From Vermamoeba vermiformis (lineage: Eukaryota; Tubulinea; Echinamoebida), in NCBI GenBank assembly GCA_045837725.1, contig JBEWZL010000203.1, positions 1-64,000 on the forward strand: a stretch of DNA of 64,000 nt, in the 5' to 3' direction. The notes under the pieces are model-generated. The model was not told the origin of the DNA and ran no database searches. It saw only the letters and a program-made list of their open reading frames with translations. A program made the translations under genes and the position numbers. Positions within the stretch are counted from its first letter, which is position 1; each line of letters starts with the position of its first letter. Positions 59,489 to 64,000 of this stretch are shown here, one piece after another.

Positions 59489-60652
59489 ATGACGCAACAG
59501 ACGCCAGGTTACAACGCTAACCTCGTCGACGTCGATCTTGAAGATGATCTCGAACTAAATCCGCCAGTCCCAACTAAAAAGAACAAACCGACAGTAGTCG
59601 CTTCAGATCCCGATAAAGACACTCAATTAATTAATAATGAAGAGCGTCCTAATGTATGTTCATAACGCGATTACGAGCTTAGTTGCGAATTTACCGCTAT
59701 TTCGTAAAAACTTGCTTGATCTAACCGTTGAATTTTTTTCTACAGCGCCGAACCAAGTGGTATTTTATGATCCAAGTTATAGGTAATTAGCGAGTAATAA
59801 TGACGTTAATCAAATTTATTCGCAATTTCAATTTTCTAACTTATTTTACTGCACAGTTCAATTCGTCGTCAATGCTACGATCAACACTTTTACTGCAGTA
59901 TTAATATATGGTGGATTAGAAACAGGTAATATTTCAATGTTTCCAAATAATTTGCCGATTTATTTCCGATTTTTCGATCTAATCTGTCGCAGTTAATTTT
60001 TTCGGATTTTTGGAGGCCCTAGTCCCCGATCTTATCGTATCCTTGGTCATTATGGGAATTATAACGTGGGTATTAGTCGGCGCTCAAACAGTGAGGTAAG
60101 TGAAATCGGATTCAGATCTTAGTCGCAAAATAATTTAAATTAATTCAATATTATAGAGACGTTCGAGTGCGTCATAGACATAATTTAGGTTTCAATCGAC
60201 CTAAGCTCTTCGATCGTAACAAATATTTTCACTATTTTTTCCGAGCTGAAGATCTGATCCAAATTGGCGTTCCTTTGAAAGAGTGGTTCCCTCGATTTGG
60301 ACGTGCATTATGGCGCGCATTTATTTTTATGATGTTGTTGCAATTAGCGCTTACACCATTGACGCTACTGGCATTTTACATTATGGAAACACAAGGCGTT
60401 ACTTTTACTTGGTTCCAAACTGTCATTTTCAAGGGAATTTGGGGCGCTACTCTGGTATGTATTATAGTGTAATATTACATTTTTTATTTCATATTATATT
60501 GTGGAATTATATGCTCGGAAATTCAAAATTTTTATTGTTTCAAGTTGGATCCGAGTATGTTTTTACTAATTTTTATCATTTAGGGAACATTGGTGGGAAC
60601 TTTTGTATTATACATGGCTTTATGCGCACCTCCCACTATCGTGCAGCACTAA
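59489..60652 (+). CDS. Four-TM membrane protein, unrecognised family
   Basis: Six exons joined in frame (PN/RRTKWYF; VI/VQFVV via G-TT; ET/VNFFGF; TV/RDVRVRHRH; and the last exon GTLVGTFVLYMALCAPP) give about 235 residues. The N-terminal 55 residues are acidic and hydrophilic (NLVDVDLEDDLELNPP). TM1 is QFVVNATINTFTAVLIYGG, TM2 IVSLVIMGIITWVLVGA, TM3 AFIFMMLLQLALTPLTLLAF, TM4 TLVGTFVLYMALCAP. A basic loop (RDVRVRHRHNLGFNRPKLF) sits between TM2 and TM3. The architecture suggests an endomembrane or plasma-membrane protein with a cytosolic N-terminus. I do not recognise a family. Stop TAA at 60650-60652. Confidence 0.7.
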
Positions 60653-60813
60653 GCAATCAACGAATGTATTATTTATCTCCGTATTAAACCAACGCGAAGT
60701 CAGCTTCAAACATCGATAATTTAATGCAACTTTTTTCCTCAAAAGGAAATTAATTTTGAATTTATTTCTGAAGACCTCAATCGTAGTACGAACTAATTAT
60801 TTATTATTAGTCT

Positions 60814-61863
60814 TTAGAACACGGAAAATTTCTTCGCGTAACGGATCATGTTCTGAGCCATCTCTTGCATCGTGTTCATCATAGCTTTGTTAGCGACCGA
60901 TGCCGGTATCCACCCTTTAATATCAATCTGGTTCATAAGCAACAGACGTGTCTTGTCTTTGCCTGTATTCGACTCGATCCGATCCAGCTGAACTCCGCTC
61001 GAATAGTTCTTTGCTCTGACAAATTGCTACAACATGTCTTCAGTATTTATATCAGATACTACACTCACGTCAATATACTTACCTCGTCATTTGGTTTGAA
61101 TTTATCGAAATCTATGCTCGTTCCAACCATTTTGAAGTGCATTAACCGGTCTCCTTTTCTTTCAACTTGAATACTCCTAAGACGTATTTTAGAGGAGCAA
61201 CAATGTATATCCTCTTAACTCTAGCGTACCTTACGTCGATAAAGTCTCTGGCGCTCACGACAGATCCGCTCGTTGTCTTGTAGTGCGTGATCAATAAGTT
61301 ATTGTCAATTTTCTGCAGGATTTTTAGATCATCAAAACCTTTGTCCCATCTCCTTCGTATATCAACGTCTATAAAATATTTAACTATTAAAGAACAGAAA
61401 ATGAAGTGCGATCCGGTTGTCGATCCACTGGAAATTAGGTTTAAGAAATTACTACTTCATCGGGAGATGTAACCAGTAATATTAGCACAAAAATTACCTT
61501 TTAACATCATTAATAGCTTTTCAGGGTCCTCGTAGACAATGCATTCTAATTTCCAAACAGGCGGTCTCTTTTTCTCTGTAAATACTTTTGATTTTGATAT
61601 TACCATGCCATCCTGTCCGTACTTAATTAATATCCTTGAGAAAATAAGAAATCTGATATTCGAGCGCAGGCCCAAATTCGCGATCTAAATTTTTCGTCGA
61701 GCCTTTAAGTAATTTCAGCGTCTTAGTTTCAACATTTAATGGTTTATTATGGCTTACCTATTTCGTGTTCTACTTCCCAATCGCTCGCTGACATCTTCTT
61801 TGTCCATTCTTCCAGAGCATTAGCGGCGATGTCACGTGCCTTTTTAATGATCGATTCGTCCAT
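60814..61863 (-). CDS. START-domain lipid-transfer protein
   Basis: About five exons, roughly 230 residues, almost all START domain. The start MDESIIKKARDIAANALEEW leads to SDWEVEHEI, then DGMVISKSKVFTEKKRP, WKLECIVYEDPEKLLMMLK, DVDIRRRWDKGFDDLKIL, VVSARDFIDVR, FKMVGTSIDFDKF, RLLLMNQIDIKGWIPASVAN and MIRYAKKFSVF. The blocks are in the order and spacing of the StAR-related lipid-transfer fold, which carries a single sterol, phospholipid or ceramide in a pocket. There is no signal peptide or TM, so it is probably cytosolic. The join between the first two exons (61.63-61.77 kb) does not resolve in frame with the splice sites I see; a small exon may be missing. Stop at 60814-60816. Confidence 0.8.
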
Positions 61864-62070
61864 ATTACTAAACACTCTGTTATCAAGATTAAAGTTATTG
61901 AATTGATTTCAACTAATGCCAGCAAATTTATATCAAAAAAACGGAGCGGACGAACGCGCGTGTCATAATGCGAGCCAATTATTGCATTTTTGAGAAAGCC
62001 AAATTTGGTAATAACGCGTTTTTTCCTTATATAGATCACCACGTACCTGTCTTTATTATATTTAGGCTTA

Positions 62071-64000
62071 TCAATTGGTCTTGTTATCTTCGTCAAAAAA
62101 TCTCGGACAGTCGCGTGCCATCGCGTGATAATCAACCTGGTACACTTTTCTGGCCGGTCTTATGTTGCCAGCCGGTTTGATCTCAGGAGCAGTGATGTAC
62201 TTTGCATAGCCCAGCATTGTAACAATAATATCGCAGAAGATTTCAGCCGAGACAAGTTCGAACTGACCTTGCGGAATAAGTGCGTGTGCTTCGAGAGGCA
62301 CAAACAATTCGTTGCACCCTACGCCAAGCAAACTACGCACTGATTTTGTAAATGAATGGGATTTTGGGGGAGGCGCTGGAGTGTAGGATTTGATTGTAGG
62401 CCGGGGAAAAGCGCAGATGCTGCAAACGAGCACCTGCGACCAATCATCATCGAACACTAGCTGCGCTTCAATCGCGTGCATGAAACTGTCACTACTGAAA
62501 CAATTGACAACTTGCTCTGAATCGTAAGCTGGATCCAAAGGATTAGTATCGGAATCACTTTAATTTTTTCAATAAAAACCACAATGTATCTTACCTACGA
62601 TATTTAACTTGCGTGAAAGCTCTTTAATTTGACGCGAGTAGCATTTTCTATCGGCGCCGGAGAAATTTAGCAGCAACGGCCAAGATCCGACATCATCGCT
62701 TTTTTGATCCACAACCTTAGTATTATTAGTGAATATTCTATAATAATACGATATTAACTCTACCTCAGATATAGTTGCACGAGCAGTAGCATTGACGCGC
62801 AGCAATCGTAAATAACGAGCGTACTCTTCCAAGTCACTCGGTGAATACAAATCTATTTGTAACAAGTTATAATAATGACATTAATATTCAACGTTTCTAC
62901 TTACCATATTTGGTAATGTCCATCGGCATGAATCCTCGGCGGTCCGAAAACAACTTGCTCACGAGAAGGTTATGTAACTTTTCCGAGCTTAGCCTTATTC
63001 CAACTCGTGTTAATAGGTCTTGAAGTCTATCAGGGTGTAGTATAATTGGATCCTCTGGTATGAAATTTAAAGGCTGAATCTTGAACCGAGTACTGGACAA
63101 ATCCAGATTTTTGTTGCATAGTTCCTCTGCCGCGCTTTTGTCCTCGGTAAGTAAAAACAACGTAGAATCCATACTAGGACCTTCGTCTATATAAGGTTGC
63201 GTGGATTTTGCCTTCCAACCCAGATTTAGTAACTTTCCTTCCAAATCCACAAGCCGAAGCACTCCAAAACCTAACCTCTATATCAATACAAATAGTACAA
63301 TAACAATATGTGTATATATAAGATACCTTCGGTGTACATATAGTAGCCACGATCAGAGTATTTCCCGTACACATAACAGTGATCTGGAGAAATACAATTA
63401 GAGCACGCTTCTATACATGATTGAAGGCTTATAATATTCTTGCCTATCATTGTCATCCTCGATATTAACTTAAAATACTCTTGCTCCTCCTCTGGAGTAA
63501 ATTCTAACAATTCAAATATTTCTCGCTTCACATTTGCAAACTGGAATCTGTACATCAAGGATGGATATATTAAATTGTCTATATGTTCCATAATCTCGGT
63601 TCTATCGGCCAACTGCATAACGAGTTAGGCCCGTACACGGTCCGGCGTAGACAGCAAGTAGTAACTTACGTTTTCACTTGACTCGGCTCGCAGGACGTCG
63701 CTATGCATCCAAGTCAAATAATATGCACCTATTTAAACATTTTAGTCTCTAAGATATTAAATAAGTGGCTGCGTGCCTTACATATTTCAGGCATCATGCG
63801 ATTTTGCAATAATTTCAAAAATAAACTCCATCCTTCGTCTACCGTGCTACTTTTGATTCCTTCATTAATGATGATGGTAAGTATACTAAATAAATAATCG
63901 TTCTAATATTTTACCGAATTTTGTTTCCAAATAACCGGATGCTCTTCTCCGTGCAACCTTTCTCCACAAGTTATTGACAGAGGCAAATGCTAGAGGAAAT
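62071..64000 (-). CDS. Unrecognised large protein, 5' end outside the window
   Basis: At least five exons on the minus strand, running off the right edge. From the edge inward they read through RTEIMEHIDNLIYPSLMYRF, FELLEFTPEEEQEYFKLI, CIEACSNCISPDHCYVYG, RLVDLEGKLLNLGWK, QDLLTRVGIRLSSEKLHNLL, SPSDLEEYARYLRLLRV, HAIEAQLVFDDDWSQVLVC and GQFELVSAEIFCDIIVTML, to the stop at 62071-62073. The sequence is mixed helical and strand-like with scattered Cys, and has no TM or signal in the visible part. I do not recognise a domain. Exon joins at about 63.65-63.90 kb are uncertain. The visible part is about 530 residues. Confidence 0.6.

Noticed and set aside
1-64000. tRNA, rRNA, CRISPR, LTR or DNA-transposon elements
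   Set aside because: Looked for A/B boxes, spaced direct repeats, terminal repeats and transposase motifs by eye; none was convincing.

Overview
The window is nuclear DNA from an intron-rich, gene-dense eukaryote of moderate AT content. Nearly every host gene is cut by many short introns (typically about 45-90 bp) with GTAAGT or GTACGT donors, and a CTAAC/CTAAT branch-point-like box lies close to the 3' AG. Intergenic gaps are mostly 100-800 bp. The gene set points to a free-living unicellular eukaryote with animal-like signalling parts: class C (GABA-B-like) receptor, membrane RasGAP with PSI/IPT repeats, F-box proteins with WD40, TPR, ankyrin or LRR repeats, START, C2 and M43 metzincin. An amoebozoan or another amorphean protist is my best guess, but there is no marker gene to prove it.

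Layout. 0.2-6.3 kb (minus): a ~1,490-residue protein with a divergent Hsp70 ATPase-like head and a long unrecognised tail. 6.45-13.1 kb (plus): an apparently intact 6.65-kb LINE with one 2,091-codon ORF (coiled coil, EEP endonuclease, reverse transcriptase, RNase H, zinc motif). It is framed by a perfect 17-bp target-site duplication and sits 154 bp upstream of the Hsp70-like start codon. 13.6-20.4 kb (plus): mitochondrial carrier, EXPERA-domain membrane protein, FAX/metaxin-like GST-fold protein, small tetraspan protein and BAHD-type acyltransferase. 21.1-23.7 kb (plus): class C GPCR with signal peptide, binding-protein-like ectodomain, 7TM and coiled-coil tail. 24.0-28.7 kb: an inverted pair of near-identical type II membrane glycosyltransferase-like genes, each with frame breaks, flanking an ankyrin/F-box gene. 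28.8-35.7 kb (minus): a large receptor with signal peptide, probable beta-propeller, seven PSI and six IPT units, one TM and a cytoplasmic RasGAP. 36.6-38.3 kb (plus): F-box/WD40. 38.4-42.6 kb (minus): MECR-like reductase and secreted M43 metallopeptidase. 43.0-50.5 kb (minus): F-box/TPR, LRR with a C-terminal F-box-like motif, and a TM-DUF1499 protein. 50.9-59.1 kb (minus): a C2 domain fused to a bacterial-type alpha-2-macroglobulin with a CxEQ thioester motif and no signal peptide. 59.5-60.7 kb (plus): four-TM protein. 60.8-61.9 kb (minus): START-domain protein. 62.1 kb to the right edge (minus): an unrecognised gene that leaves the window.

The genes do not form one pathway. Themes are surface signalling (GPCR, RasGAP receptor), proteolysis and its control (M43 protease, macroglobulin, four F-box-like genes in 23 kb) and lipid or mitochondrial metabolism (START, EXPERA, MECR, carrier). 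The strongest candidates for something new are the PSI/IPT-RasGAP receptor, the Hsp70-like fusion, the C2-macroglobulin fusion, and an exact 12-bp palindrome (TGACACGTGTCA) found five times, each time inside an intron. No tRNA, rRNA, CRISPR or LTR element was seen.
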